Source: Micromonospora wenchangensis
GTDB taxonomy: Bacteria; Actinomycetota; Actinomycetes; Mycobacteriales; Micromonosporaceae
Reading direction: 5' to 3'
Length of the DNA: 64,000 nt
NCBI RefSeq assembly: GCF_002210435.1
Contig: NZ_MZMV01000017.1
Span: 55,376-119,375, forward strand
Below the pieces are notes generated by a model. That model had not been told where the DNA came from and ran no database searches. It saw nothing but the letters and a program-made list of their open reading frames with translations. Shown here piece by piece: positions 16,835-25,480 of this stretch. Numbering within the stretch: the first letter of the stretch is position 1; the number at the start of each line of letters is the position of its first letter. The position numbers and the translations under genes are program-made.

Positions 16835-16863
16835 GGCCGGGCCCGCCTGACGGCGGCCCGGCC
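16835..16863 (+). terminator. Hairpin terminator
   Basis: GGCCGGGCC at 16835-16843 pairs with GGCCCGGCC at 16855-16863, with extra GCC/GGC pairs inside, 20 bp after the stop of the hypothetical gene. Confidence 0.65.
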
Positions 16864-17046
16864 TTCGTCGTCTCGTGGGCCATGATCGACTCAATGTCGT
16901 CGATGGAGTGGTATCCCCGGCGCTTCGATGCCGCTGGATCGGCGAAACAGCGGCATCGACAGCCCTCGCGCACCCCGTGCGGAGCGGGCCGGTGGGGTCT
17001 TCGTCCAGAATGGAGGGGAAGTGCCCGCCGACGGGGGAGGCCGGAC

Positions 17047-18081
17047 ATGGTGCACCGCGCAGTGATCGACACCGAACAACTACCGCCGACGGAACGGTTC
17101 GGGATGTGGCTGGACCTGGTCGCCCGGACCGCCGCGCCGCTGCGCATCCGCTCCGACCACCAGCACGACTTCCGGGCCCGCGCCGAGTTCGTCGAGCTGG
17201 GCCCGATCCGGCTGGTGCGCTACCGCTACCCGTCACTGGAGGCGGTCCGCACCCCGAAGCTGGTCCGGCGCACCGAGGTGGACTTCCACATGCTCGCCCT
17301 CACCACCAATGGCACCGGCGTCGCCGGGCAGGCCGGGCGGGAGAGCCGGCTCGGCCCCGGTGAATTCACCTTCTACGACGGCTCCCGGCCGCACGAGGTG
17401 AGCCATCTCGGCGACGGCAACGGCACGGAGCACGCCGCCTCGATCGTCGCCCTGATCCCGTACGGGGCGATCCCGCTCACCCCGGACCAGCTCGCCCCGC
17501 TGCTGGCCGGCCGGATGTCGGCGAGCGAGGGGATCGGCGCGCTGGTCGCCCAGTACCTGACCCGGATCACCACCCATCCGGAGCAGTACCAGCAGGCCGA
17601 CGCCGAGCGGCTGGGCGGGGTGGCGCTGGACCTGATCTCCACCATGCTCGGCAGGTACCTGGTCGCCGAGGACGAGATGCCCCGCGAGGTACGCCGCCGG
17701 GCGCTGCTCGCCCAGGTGCGGGCGTACGTCCAGCGGCGGCTGGGTGACGCCGGGCTGACCCCGGCCGCCATCGCCGAGGCGCACCACATCTCGGTACGCA
17801 GCCTGCACCGGCTCTTCGAGGAGGAGCACGCCACTGTCGCGTCGTACATCCGGGAGCTGCGGTTGGAGCGGTGCCGGCGGGACCTGGCCGACCCCGCGCT
17901 GGCCCACCGGCCGGTGCAGGCCGTCGCCGCGCGCTGGGGTTTCCGGGACAAGGCCCACTTCAGCCGGGCGTTCCGGGCCGCCCACCAGCTCACCCCGCAG
18001 GCGTACCGGACGCTGCACCTGCAACAGGCACGGATCGTCAACAGCACGGCGTCCGCAGTCAACCCGGGACGGACATACTGA
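17047..18081 (+). CDS. AraC-family transcriptional regulator
   Basis: A 344-aa regulator. The N-terminal part (about 5-190) fits the AraC-binding-like domain PF14525 (RFGMWLDLVARTAAPLRIRSD, split around residue 15-35; GEFTFYDGSRPHEV). The C-terminal double helix-turn-helix (about 225-335) carries YVQRRLGDAGLTPAAIAEAH, HHISVRSLHRLFEEE, and DKAHFSRAFRAAHQLTPQAYR around the second helix. ATG 17047 follows GGGGGAGG. No adjacent gene on the same strand, so targets are unknown. Confidence 0.9.
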   Translation: MVHRAVIDTEQLPPTERFGMWLDLVARTAAPLRIRSDHQHDFRARAEFVELGPIRLVRYRYPSLEAVRTPKLVRRTEVDFHMLALTTNGTGVAGQAGRESRLGPGEFTFYDGSRPHEVSHLGDGNGTEHAASIVALIPYGAIPLTPDQLAPLLAGRMSASEGIGALVAQYLTRITTHPEQYQQADAERLGGVALDLISTMLGRYLVAEDEMPREVRRRALLAQVRAYVQRRLGDAGLTPAAIAEAHHISVRSLHRLFEEEHATVASYIRELRLERCRRDLADPALAHRPVQAVAARWGFRDKAHFSRAFRAAHQLTPQAYRTLHLQQARIVNSTASAVNPGRTY

Positions 18082-18140
18082 CAGCGGGCCGACGGTCACC
18101 CGACCGGCCGGCCCGACGGTAACGGGGGACCGCGGCGTGG

Positions 18141-18168
18141 CGTCCGTGACCCAGACGGGTCACGGACG
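18141..18168 (+). terminator. Perfect hairpin after the AraC regulator
   Basis: CGTCCGTGACCC at 18141-18152 pairs perfectly with GGGTCACGGACG at 18157-18168 around AGAC. Confidence 0.7.
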
Positions 18169-18239
18169 GCCGCCCGGTGCCGCAGCCCGTCCGGCGCGCG
18201 ACCGCCGTCGCCCGGATGGCTCCCGGCCGCACCGACCCC

Positions 18240-18276
18240 GACCCCGTCGCGCCTCCCCCAGGACAGCGACGGGGTC
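18240..18276 (-). terminator. Hairpin terminator of the topoisomerase / heptose operon
   Basis: GACCCCGTCGC at 18240-18250 pairs with GCGACGGGGTC at 18266-18276, immediately after the topoisomerase stop on the minus strand. Confidence 0.65.
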
Positions 18277-18278
18277 GG

Positions 18279-19262
18279 TCAGGTCTCCTCCAGCAGCTCC
18301 AGCACCGACCGTTCGACCAGCTCACGTGGGGCGTCGGCGGGCACCGGCAGCACCACGCCGTCGTGGTAGAGGTCGACCACCCGGGGGTCCACGTACGACG
18401 TGCGGGCCACCGTCGGGGTGTTGCCGAGCAGGTCGGCGACCTCCCGCATCACCCCGGCCACCGCCCGGCGACGGGCCGTCACCGAACGCTGCGTCCCCAC
18501 GGTCGCCAGTTCGGTGGCCGCCCGGACGGTGGCGTGCCAGGTGCGGAAGTCCTTCGCGGTCATCTCGCCGCCGCTGGCGTCGCGCAGGTAGCCGTTGACC
18601 TCGTCGCTGCGCACGTCCCGCCAGGTCCGCCCGTCCCAGTAGCCGAAGAGCCGTTCCTCGGTGCGCCGTCGCCGCCGCAGGGTGGTCAGCACCCGGCACA
18701 GTTGCGGGTCCTCGATCCGGCGGACCTGTTCGACGCCACCCTTGGCCGGGAACTCGAAGACCACGCAGCCGCCCCGGGACCGGGCGTGCTCCGGGCGCAG
18801 GGTGGACACGCCGAAGGTGGCGTCCTCCCCGACGGCGTACTGCTCGTTGCCGACCCGGAAGGCGCCCATGTCGAGCAGCCGGGCGACGGTGGCCAGCACC
18901 CGGTCCCGGTTCAGCCCCCGCCCGGTCAGGTCACCGGCGATCCGCTCGCGCAGGGTCGGCAGCCGCCGGGCCACCTCCAGCACGTGGTCGAACTTCGCCT
19001 CGTCCCGCTTGCGCCGCCACTGCGGGTGGTAGAGGTACTGCCGTCGGCCGGCGGCGTCGGTGCCGGTGGCCAGGATGTGCCCGTTGGGGTACGGCGCGAT
19101 CCACACGTCGGACCAGGCCGGCGGGATGACCAGTTCCCCCAGCCAGGCCAGCGTGTCCGGGTCCCGGACCCGTTCCCCGTGCCGGTCCAGGAAGGTCCAG
19201 CCCTTGCCGCGCCGGCGACGCCCGTAGCCCGCCCGACCCGGATCACTGCGCCGCAGTCGCAC
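18279..19262 (-). CDS. DNA topoisomerase IB
   Basis: A 327-aa poxvirus-like type IB topoisomerase that relaxes supercoils through a 3'-phosphotyrosine. Catalytic residues: R136 in FRVGNE, K174 in FPAKGG, R240 and H243 in the signature TAKDFRTWHAT, nucleophile Y290 in TSYVDPRV. Domain order (N-terminal beta cap about 20-100, catalytic helices after that) and length match bacterial members. GTG 19262 starts 1 nt after the stop of the GT9 gene, so it is probably co-transcribed with the end of the heptose operon, though its function has no obvious tie to glycan synthesis. Confidence 0.93.
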   Translation of the reverse strand: MRLRRSDPGRAGYGRRRRGKGWTFLDRHGERVRDPDTLAWLGELVIPPAWSDVWIAPYPNGHILATGTDAAGRRQYLYHPQWRRKRDEAKFDHVLEVARRLPTLRERIAGDLTGRGLNRDRVLATVARLLDMGAFRVGNEQYAVGEDATFGVSTLRPEHARSRGGCVVFEFPAKGGVEQVRRIEDPQLCRVLTTLRRRRRTEERLFGYWDGRTWRDVRSDEVNGYLRDASGGEMTAKDFRTWHATVRAATELATVGTQRSVTARRRAVAGVMREVADLLGNTPTVARTSYVDPRVVDLYHDGVVLPVPADAPRELVERSVLELLEET

Positions 19263-19263
19263 C

Positions 19264-20319
19264 TCAGACCCGTACCGTTTCCTCGGCCTCGTCCACGGCG
19301 GCCAGCACCCGGTCGACCGGGAGCGCCGCCCATCTCGCCGCCGTACCTACCCCCGGCCCGGCGGCGCAATCCTCGCCGGCGGCCCAGAGCACCCGGTGCC
19401 ACGGCCGGTCGGCGGGCGGGCCCCAGCGGGCCGGCGGCACCGGGCCGAACAGCAGCACCGACGGGACCCGGTAGGCGGTGGCCAGGTGACCGACCCCGGT
19501 GTCCCCGCTGACCACCAGCCGGGCGGCGGCCACCAGGGCGGCCAGCTCACCCAGGTCGGTCCGGCCGGCAAGCACCGCCGAGCGGGGCAGCCTCGCGCCG
19601 GCCGCCACCCGGGCGGCCAGTTCCCGTTCGCCGGCCGAGCCGGTCACCACCACCCGGTGCCCCCGGTCGGCCAGCCGCCGGGCCAACACGGCGAACCGGT
19701 CCGCCGGCCACCGCTTCGCCTCGACCTTGCTGCCCGGGTGCACCACGGTCACCCCGGCCGGCAGCCGGCCCGCGGGCGGCCGGCGCAGCGCCAGGTCGGT
19801 GCGGTCGGCCGGGATGCCGTACCAGTCGAGCAGCCGGCACCAGCGGTCCACCTCGTGCTCGTCGTCGTCCCAGTCGGGGCCGTCGCGGTGCCCGGCCGGC
19901 GGGCACCGGAAGGCCACCAGCCGGCCCGCGCCGGCCAGCATCAGGTGCGAACGCGGCCCGCGCCCGTGCAGGTTGACCGCCACCTCCGGCGGCGGCCCGG
20001 ACCACGACGGCACGCCACCCGGGAGCGGCCCGGACCATGGCGGCGCGCCAGCCGGGAGCGGCCCGGACCATGGCGGCGCGCCAGCCGGGGGCCGACCTGG
20101 CCACCGGCCGGCCGACGGCGGGACGGGCCAGGGCGGCGGGCCGAGGTCGTCGGTGGGCAGCAGCCGGTCGACCCCGCCGACCAGCTCGACCAGCGGGCCC
20201 AGCCAGGCCGGCGCGGCCAGCACCAGTTCCTCGCCCGGGTGCCCGGCCCGCAGGGCGCGCAGCGCGGGCACCGCCGTGGCCAGGTCACCGACGCCGAGCG
20301 CCCGCAGCACCAGGATCAC
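19264..20319 (-). CDS. GT9 glycosyltransferase (ADP-heptose transferase-like) with tandem repeats
   Basis: A 351-aa GT-B enzyme like bacterial heptosyltransferases. N-terminal VILVLRALGVGDLATAVPAL, central VVHPGSKVEAKRWP and C-terminal SGDTGVGHLATAYRVPSVLLFG are the family motifs; the GxGH loop contacts the ADP-sugar. GTG 20319 overlaps the SDR stop by 4 nt. In the linker of the first Rossmann domain, near residues 75-110, three in-frame 11-residue Pro/Trp repeats (PAGAPPWSGPL type) are inserted; the DNA there is a 33-bp tandem repeat. It presumably transfers the heptose made by GmhA, HldE and GmhB of this operon. The acceptor is unknown. Confidence 0.88.
   Translation of the reverse strand: MILVLRALGVGDLATAVPALRALRAGHPGEELVLAAPAWLGPLVELVGGVDRLLPTDDLGPPPWPVPPSAGRWPGRPPAGAPPWSGPLPAGAPPWSGPLPGGVPSWSGPPPEVAVNLHGRGPRSHLMLAGAGRLVAFRCPPAGHRDGPDWDDDEHEVDRWCRLLDWYGIPADRTDLALRRPPAGRLPAGVTVVHPGSKVEAKRWPADRFAVLARRLADRGHRVVVTGSAGERELAARVAAGARLPRSAVLAGRTDLGELAALVAAARLVVSGDTGVGHLATAYRVPSVLLFGPVPPARWGPPADRPWHRVLWAAGEDCAAGPGVGTAARWAALPVDRVLAAVDEAEETVRV
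19992..20090. repeat. 33-bp tandem repeat inside the GT9 gene
   Basis: Three copies with period 33 bp, beginning GCGGCCCGGACCA at 19992, 20025 and 20058. The last two are nearly identical, the first has diverged. They encode 11-residue Pro/Gly/Trp units in frame. Confidence 0.85.
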
Positions 20320-21017
20320 GGGTACGAGGTCTCCTGCTCGGCGCAGACCACCAGTTCCCGTACGGTGCTGCCGGGTGGCTGGGAGAGCGCGAACATGATC
20401 GCGGCGGCGGTGTCGGCCGGGTCGTTGAGCTTCGCGTCGGGCCCCGGGCGGTACTGCGGGTCGCGGTCGTCGAAGAACGCGGTCCGCATCCCGCCGGGGA
20501 TGAGCAGGGTCACCCCGACGCTGCCGGCCAGCTCGGCGGCGAGCGACCTGGTGAACCCGACCACCCCGAACTTCGCCGCGCAGTACGCGGTGGCGTCCCC
20601 GACCGCCTTGACGCCCAGGGTGGAGGCGACCGTGACGACGTTGCCCCGGGACGCCTCCAGGTAGGGCAGCGCGGCCCGGACCACCGCCACCGTGGCGAGC
20701 AGGTCCACCACGACGATCCGTTCCCAGGTGTCGCGGGGGACGTCGGCCAGCCTGCCGGGCACGTCCATGCCGGCGGCGGTCACCACCGCGTCCAGCCCGC
20801 CGACCCGCTCGGCCAGGTCCCGGGTGGCCTCCTCGGCGGCCCGGGTGTCGGCCAGGTCGCACTCGATCCACGGCACCCCGTCGTCGGGGCGCTGCCGGTC
20901 CAGCACCAGCGGTCGTCCGCCGGCCCGCGCGACGGCGGTGACCACCGCCGCGCCGAGGCCGCTCGACCCGCCGGTGACCAGGACGGCCGGACCGGCACCG
21001 GGTGGACTGCTGCTCAT
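20316..21017 (-). CDS. Short-chain dehydrogenase/reductase
   Basis: A 233-aa classical SDR with Rossmann motif TGGSSGLG (15-22), TAAG, catalytic Ser in VASTLG and YCAAK (Tyr and Lys of the active site). NAD(P)-dependent oxidation or reduction of a hydroxyl or keto group. ATG 21017; 4-nt overlaps with HldE upstream and GT9 downstream mean strict operon membership. It is too short and of the wrong SDR class to be the HldD epimerase of the LPS heptose pathway. It may modify the heptose or another sugar of the product. Confidence 0.88.
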   Translation of the reverse strand: MSSSPPGAGPAVLVTGGSSGLGAAVVTAVARAGGRPLVLDRQRPDDGVPWIECDLADTRAAEEATRDLAERVGGLDAVVTAAGMDVPGRLADVPRDTWERIVVVDLLATVAVVRAALPYLEASRGNVVTVASTLGVKAVGDATAYCAAKFGVVGFTRSLAAELAGSVGVTLLIPGGMRTAFFDDRDPQYRPGPDAKLNDPADTAAAIMFALSQPPGSTVRELVVCAEQETSYP

Positions 21018-22507
21018 CGTGCTCCCTTCGTCGTCGGATGCGCCGGGCGGGGCCCGGCGGGTTCCGGCCGGGCACCACCGGCCGGGCCGGTGCGCCGGCG
21101 TTCACCCCGGGCCGCCGCGATCATGTCGGTGGTGGAGCGCCCGTCCAGGTACGGCACCACCACGCTGTCCCCGCCCCACCGGCGCAACAGCTCGCCCTCC
21201 GGCAGGTTCGGCCCGTCGTCGACGCCGGTCGCGTAGTCCCCGCCCTTGACCCAGATGTCGGGCCGCAGCCAGCCCAACGTCGCGTGCGGGGTGGGCTCGT
21301 CGAAGACCACCACCGCGTCGACGCAGCTCAACGCCGCGAGCAGCCGGGCCCGGTCGCCCTGCGGGATCACCGGCCGGTCGGGGCCCTTGAGGCCGGTGAC
21401 GCTGGTGTCGGAGTTCAGGCAGACCACCAGGCAGTCGCCGAGCTGCCGGGCGGCCTGCAACGTCGCCACGTGCCCGGCGTGCAGCAGGTCGAAGCAGCCC
21501 CCGGTGGCGACCACGGTGCCGCCGGCCGCCCGGACCTCGGCGACCACCGCGCCCGCCGCGGCGGCCCCGATCCGTTCCCCGCCGCCGACCAGCACCGGCG
21601 GGCAGTCCCGCACCGGTACGGGCAGCGCGGCGGCAACTCCGCCGTCCGCCACGTACGCCGACGCCGCCCCGACGGCCGCCTGGACCGCCTCGGAGACCAG
21701 CGCGCCCCCGGCGAGCGCCACCGCGGCGGCGGAGGCGAACCGGTCCCCCGCCCCGCAGGTGTCCCCCTCGGCGCTGACCGGCGCGGAGACCATCAGCGGC
21801 GTCGCCCCGGCGGAGCAGAGCAGCGCGCCGTCACCACCGAGGGTCACCACCACCGCGCCGGCCCGCCAGCGTTCCCGCAGCCCCTGGCCGGCGCGGGCGG
21901 CGACCGCCAGCCGGGTCCCGCCCGGCGGCACCTTGGCCAACTCCCGGGCCTCCGGTTCGTTCGGGGTGACCAGCCGCACCCCCGGCACCGCGACCGGGCC
22001 CCGTGGGTGCGGGTCCCAGACCACCGGGGCGCGGGTCGCGGCCAGCGCCGCCCGCAGCGCCGGCTGTCGGGCCACCCCCCGGCCGTAGTCGCTGACCAGC
22101 ACCGCGGACGCCCCGGCGAGTAGCCGCAGCACCGCCTCGGTGGGCGGCCCCGGTTCGCCCGCCACGCCACCCCGGTCGTGGCGCAGCAGCACCCGGCCCC
22201 GGGCCCGCAGCCGGACCTTCTCCGGGGTGGCCCCGGCCAGCGGCAGGCCGTACACCTGCACCCCGGCGGCGGTGAGCAGGGAGCTGAGGCGGGCCGCCCC
22301 GGCGTCGTCGGCGAGCGCGGTCACCAGCGCCACCTCGGCGCCCGCGGCGGCGGCGAAGACGGCGGCCAGGCCGGCCCCGCCGGGCCGGTCGGCGGCGGCC
22401 GTCTCGTCCAGCACCGGCACCGGCGAGTCGGGGCACAGCCGGTTCACCACCCCCTCGACGTCCCGGTCGAGCAGGGTGTCCCCGACCACCACCAGCGGGC
22501 CCCTCAC
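21014..22507 (-). CDS. hldE: Bifunctional heptose 7-phosphate kinase / heptose 1-phosphate adenylyltransferase
   Basis: A 497-aa two-domain enzyme. The N-terminal PfkB (ribokinase-like) domain, about 1-310, phosphorylates D-glycero-manno-heptose 7-phosphate at C1: GGAGLAA near 43-49 and GAGD (252-255) with the catalytic Asp. The C-terminal cytidylyltransferase-like domain, about 325-480, adenylates heptose 1-phosphate: GGCFDLLHAGH with HAGH (343-346), NSD (365-367) and KGGDY (421-425). GTG 22507 overlaps GmhA by 4 nt, ATGA links it to the SDR. Full-length domain order matches E. coli HldE; the extra tail after about 480 is Pro/Arg-rich. Confidence 0.93.
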   Translation of the reverse strand: MRGPLVVVGDTLLDRDVEGVVNRLCPDSPVPVLDETAAADRPGGAGLAAVFAAAAGAEVALVTALADDAGAARLSSLLTAAGVQVYGLPLAGATPEKVRLRARGRVLLRHDRGGVAGEPGPPTEAVLRLLAGASAVLVSDYGRGVARQPALRAALAATRAPVVWDPHPRGPVAVPGVRLVTPNEPEARELAKVPPGGTRLAVAARAGQGLRERWRAGAVVVTLGGDGALLCSAGATPLMVSAPVSAEGDTCGAGDRFASAAAVALAGGALVSEAVQAAVGAASAYVADGGVAAALPVPVRDCPPVLVGGGERIGAAAAGAVVAEVRAAGGTVVATGGCFDLLHAGHVATLQAARQLGDCLVVCLNSDTSVTGLKGPDRPVIPQGDRARLLAALSCVDAVVVFDEPTPHATLGWLRPDIWVKGGDYATGVDDGPNLPEGELLRRWGGDSVVVPYLDGRSTTDMIAAARGERRRTGPAGGARPEPAGPRPAHPTTKGAR

Positions 22508-23316
22508 GCCGGGTCCCCGCGTCGCCCGTCGGCCGCCGGGTCGACGACCACCTCCACCCCGGCCCGTACCGGCCCGTCGTCGGCCACCGGCGGGGCGGGC
22601 GGGTCGTCGGTCGCCGGCCGGTCCACCGCCCTGGCCGGGTCCACCGGCGGGGCGGCCGGGTCCACGGGCCGGGCCGGCGACGCGGCGGCCGCGGTGGCCG
22701 CCGCCTGCCCGGCCAGCGCGGTCAGCGCCGTGGGCAGCGCCCGGTCGACGTACTCGCAGAGCACGTGGGTGGAGACCAGGTGCAGTTCCTGCACCACCTG
22801 GCTGTCCGGCGAGGCGACGCCCAGCGCCTCGTGGCAGGCGTCGGCCAGCGGGTTCGGCGTCGGGCCGGTGAACGCCCAGCAGCGCAGCCCGACCTCCCGG
22901 GCGGCCGCCACGGCGGCGAGCAGGTTGCCGCTGGACCCGCTGGTGGACATCAGCAGCAGGACGTCACCGGGACGGCCATGGGCCCGCACCTGCCGGGCGA
23001 AGACCTCGTCGTAGCCGTAGTCGTTGCCGATCGCGGTCAACGCGGAGGTCTCGGCGTGCAGGGCGATCGCCGACAGCGGCCGGCGCTCGTCGCGCAGCCG
23101 GCCGACCAGTTCGGCGGTGAGGTGCTGGGCCTCGGCGGCGCTGCCCCCGTTGCCGGCGACCAGCAACCGCCCGCCGCCGACCAGGATGCCGGCCAACTCG
23201 GTGCCCCAGCGGGCCAGCAACGGCTCCGCCGCACGGTACGGCAACAGCGCCTCGGCCAGCAGCGTCAGGTGCGCGTCGAGCAGGCCGGCCCGCGCCGCCC
23301 GGGTCGAGGTCGTCAT
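22504..23316 (-). CDS. gmhA: Phosphoheptose isomerase with C-terminal extension
   Basis: Converts sedoheptulose 7-phosphate to D-glycero-D-manno-heptose 7-phosphate, first step of the pathway. SIS fold: GNGGSA (55-60), LMSTSGSSGN around 122-131. Zinc ligands are as in E. coli GmhA: H65, E69, Q176 and H184 with the same spacing. The core ends near residue 200; the remaining about 70 residues are an Ala/Pro/Asp-rich tail, absent from typical 195-aa GmhA and of unknown use. ATG 23316 overlaps the upstream glycosyltransferase stop by 1 nt (TGATG), and its stop overlaps hldE. Confidence 0.93.
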   Translation of the reverse strand: MTTSTRAARAGLLDAHLTLLAEALLPYRAAEPLLARWGTELAGILVGGGRLLVAGNGGSAAEAQHLTAELVGRLRDERRPLSAIALHAETSALTAIGNDYGYDEVFARQVRAHGRPGDVLLLMSTSGSSGNLLAAVAAAREVGLRCWAFTGPTPNPLADACHEALGVASPDSQVVQELHLVSTHVLCEYVDRALPTALTALAGQAAATAAAASPARPVDPAAPPVDPARAVDRPATDDPPAPPVADDGPVRAGVEVVVDPAADGRRGDPA

Positions 23317-24533
23317 CAGGCGACCACCCGGCTCGGCCTGCGTACGGCGGCGACCTCGGCGTACACCTCGGTCAACCGGTCGGCGGCGGTGGCCCACGAG
23401 TAGCTGCGGCGGGCCCGCTGCAACGCGGCGGTGGCGTAGCCGTAGCGGCGGGCCGGGTCGCCGAGCAGGCCGGCCAGCGCGTCGCCCAGCGCCTGCGGGT
23501 CCCGGGCCGGCACCAGGTCACCTGTCACCCCGTCGACCACGGTGTCCCGGATGCCGCCGACCGCCGTGCCGACGACGGGCACCCCGCAGGCCATCGCCTC
23601 CAGCGGCGTCAGCCCGAACGGCTCGTACCAGGGGGCGGCGACCAGCACGTCGGCCGACCGGTACCAGCGGCCCATCTCCTCGCGGGGCACCGCGCCGACC
23701 AGCCGGACCCGGTCGGCGACCCCGCAGGTGCCGGCGAGCGCCCGCAGCCGCCTGGCGTACGGGTCGGTCTCCAGCAGCCCGGCGGGCGGCCCGCCGACGA
23801 CCACGCACTCGGCGTCGGGCACCAGCGCCATCGCCCGGATCACCGTCTGGAAGCCCTTGCGTTCCACCAGCCGGCCGACGGTGAGCACCCGGGGCCGGTC
23901 GGCGTCGCGGTCGACGGCCGGGCCGAGCGGGGCGAAGGTGTCCAGGTTCACCCCGGACGGCACGACGGTCATCCGGGACCGGGGGACGCCGAGGCGGACC
24001 AGTTCCCCGACCTCGTCGCGGCACTGGGCGACGACCCGGTCGACGGCGCACCCCAGTTCCCGTTCGTAGCCGATCCGCCGGGCCGGGCTGGTGTCCTGCA
24101 CCCCCTGGTGACGTCGCTTGACGGTGCCCAACGCGTGGTACGTCTGCACCACCGGCACCCCGGTCTGCCGGCCGGCGGCCAGCGCCGCCAGCCCGCTCAT
24201 CCAGAAGTGCGCGTGCACCACCTCGGGCACCCAGTCCCCGCCCCGCCAGCGGCCGGTGAGCCAGTGGCTGAACTCCTTCATGTGCGGCAGCAGGGCGTCC
24301 TTGGCGACCGGTTCGGCCGGCCCGGCGGGCACGTGCACCACGTCGTACCCGTCCGGGGCGCGGACGGCGACCGGCAGGTCGACGGCGTCGCGCCGGGTGT
24401 AGACCCGGACGTCGTGGCCGGCCGCCACCAGCGCGGCGGAGAGTTCCGCGACATGCGTGTTCTGCCCACCGGCGTCCTCACCGCCCAGCACGGCGAGCGG
24501 GCTGGCGTGCTCGGAGATCATCGCGATGCGCAT
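23316..24533 (-). CDS. GT4 family glycosyltransferase
   Basis: A 405-aa GT-B retaining glycosyltransferase similar in pattern to MshA and sucrose synthase-type enzymes. Start MRIAMISEHASPLAVLGGED with GGQNTHVAELSAAL forming the N-terminal nucleotide/acceptor loop, TYHALGTVKRRHQG, then VGRLVERKGFQTVI and the E-x7-E motif EPFGLTPLEAMACGVPVVGT in the donor domain. Probably uses a nucleotide sugar donor and acts at the membrane face. Member of the heptose operon: 1-nt overlap with gmhA and 16-nt overlap with the preceding glycosyltransferase gene. It is not mshA proven; mycothiol genes are not nearby. Confidence 0.9.
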   Translation of the reverse strand: MRIAMISEHASPLAVLGGEDAGGQNTHVAELSAALVAAGHDVRVYTRRDAVDLPVAVRAPDGYDVVHVPAGPAEPVAKDALLPHMKEFSHWLTGRWRGGDWVPEVVHAHFWMSGLAALAAGRQTGVPVVQTYHALGTVKRRHQGVQDTSPARRIGYERELGCAVDRVVAQCRDEVGELVRLGVPRSRMTVVPSGVNLDTFAPLGPAVDRDADRPRVLTVGRLVERKGFQTVIRAMALVPDAECVVVGGPPAGLLETDPYARRLRALAGTCGVADRVRLVGAVPREEMGRWYRSADVLVAAPWYEPFGLTPLEAMACGVPVVGTAVGGIRDTVVDGVTGDLVPARDPQALGDALAGLLGDPARRYGYATAALQRARRSYSWATAADRLTEVYAEVAAVRRPSRVVA

Positions 24534-25480
24534 ACTTCCTCCTCCAGCAGGCGGTCCCAGTCGGTGAGGAATCGGTCCAGGCCGTAACGGCCCAGCGCGG
24601 CGGTACGCGCCTGCGCACCCGCGCGACGCGCCTCGGCGGGGTCGGCGACGAACCGGGCGGCGGCGGCCAGCAGCGTGTCGACCCGGGTGGCCAGCGCCCC
24701 CGCCCCGGGAGGCACCGCCTGCACGGCCTCGGTGGTGGCCAGCGCGATCACCGGCATGCCGATCGTCATCGCCTCGATCAGGCTCAACCCGAGCGAGGTC
24801 CACCGGCACAGGTGCAGGTAGGCCCGCCGCCGGGCCAACTCGGCGTGCATCAGGTGCTGCGGGACGTCGTCGTGGCTGGTCAACCGGTCGGCCGGCAGCC
24901 CGAGGTGGTCGGCGAGCCCGGCCACCCTCATGCCGAAGACGTCAAGCGGGGCGATCTCGGCGAACCGGGCGAGCAGGTCGGTGCCGGTGATCCGCCCCCG
25001 GCGTACCGGCTCGTTGATCACCACGGCGAGCCGGTCCAGCTCACCGGTCCAGGTCACCGCGGGTGGCACCACGCCGTGTTCGACGACTGCGGTGCGGGTG
25101 GACCCGTTGTCCCAGAACAGCTCGTTGAAGTGGGTGACGTGGGTGAGCAGCAGGTCGTCCCGGTCGGCCATCGGGTGCCTGGTGTTCGGCACGTCGCCCT
25201 TCGGGGTGTTGTGCTCGACGTAGACCGCCGGCACCGCCCGGCCGAGCCACTGCCGGGCCAGGTCGTGCTCCTCGGGGCGTTGCAGCAGCACCACGTCGAC
25301 GTCGGCGTGGCGCAACTGCTGCGGGGTCACCTCGACGGCGCTGTCCGGCCACGGGTAGGTGCGCGCCCGGCCCAGCCCGTACGGGCCCCGGTCGGGGGTG
25401 ACCGGCACCAGGTAGCGGTGCCTGCCGTGCACGAAGGACGTGGTCCAGGAGCCGTGCACGTGCCAGAGCAGGATGTTCAT
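24518..25480 (-). CDS. Glycosyltransferase, GT4/GT1-like
   Basis: A 320-aa protein starting MNILLWHVHGSWTTSFVHG. The N-terminal half has VYVEHNTPKGDVPNTRHP and THVTHFNELFW; the C-terminal half has the donor-site pattern SLGLSLIEAMTIGMPVIALA with the two glutamates spaced as in retaining GT-B enzymes. The overall length is short for GT4. ATG 25480 overlaps the GmhB-GT9 stop by 4 nt. I infer a sugar-transfer role in the same glycan; donor and acceptor unknown. Confidence 0.82.
   Translation of the reverse strand: MNILLWHVHGSWTTSFVHGRHRYLVPVTPDRGPYGLGRARTYPWPDSAVEVTPQQLRHADVDVVLLQRPEEHDLARQWLGRAVPAVYVEHNTPKGDVPNTRHPMADRDDLLLTHVTHFNELFWDNGSTRTAVVEHGVVPPAVTWTGELDRLAVVINEPVRRGRITGTDLLARFAEIAPLDVFGMRVAGLADHLGLPADRLTSHDDVPQHLMHAELARRRAYLHLCRWTSLGLSLIEAMTIGMPVIALATTEAVQAVPPGAGALATRVDTLLAAAARFVADPAEARRAGAQARTAALGRYGLDRFLTDWDRLLEEEVCASR

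Noticed and set aside
14463..17147. An 894-codon open frame on the minus strand
   Set aside because: It lies antisense to the RecQ-like gene and the next gene. The real proteins on the plus strand have clear motifs; this one has none.
23316..24533. mshA, mycothiol glycosyltransferase
   Set aside because: The sequence resembles MshA, but the gene lies in the heptose operon with no other mycothiol gene, so only the GT4 family is asserted.
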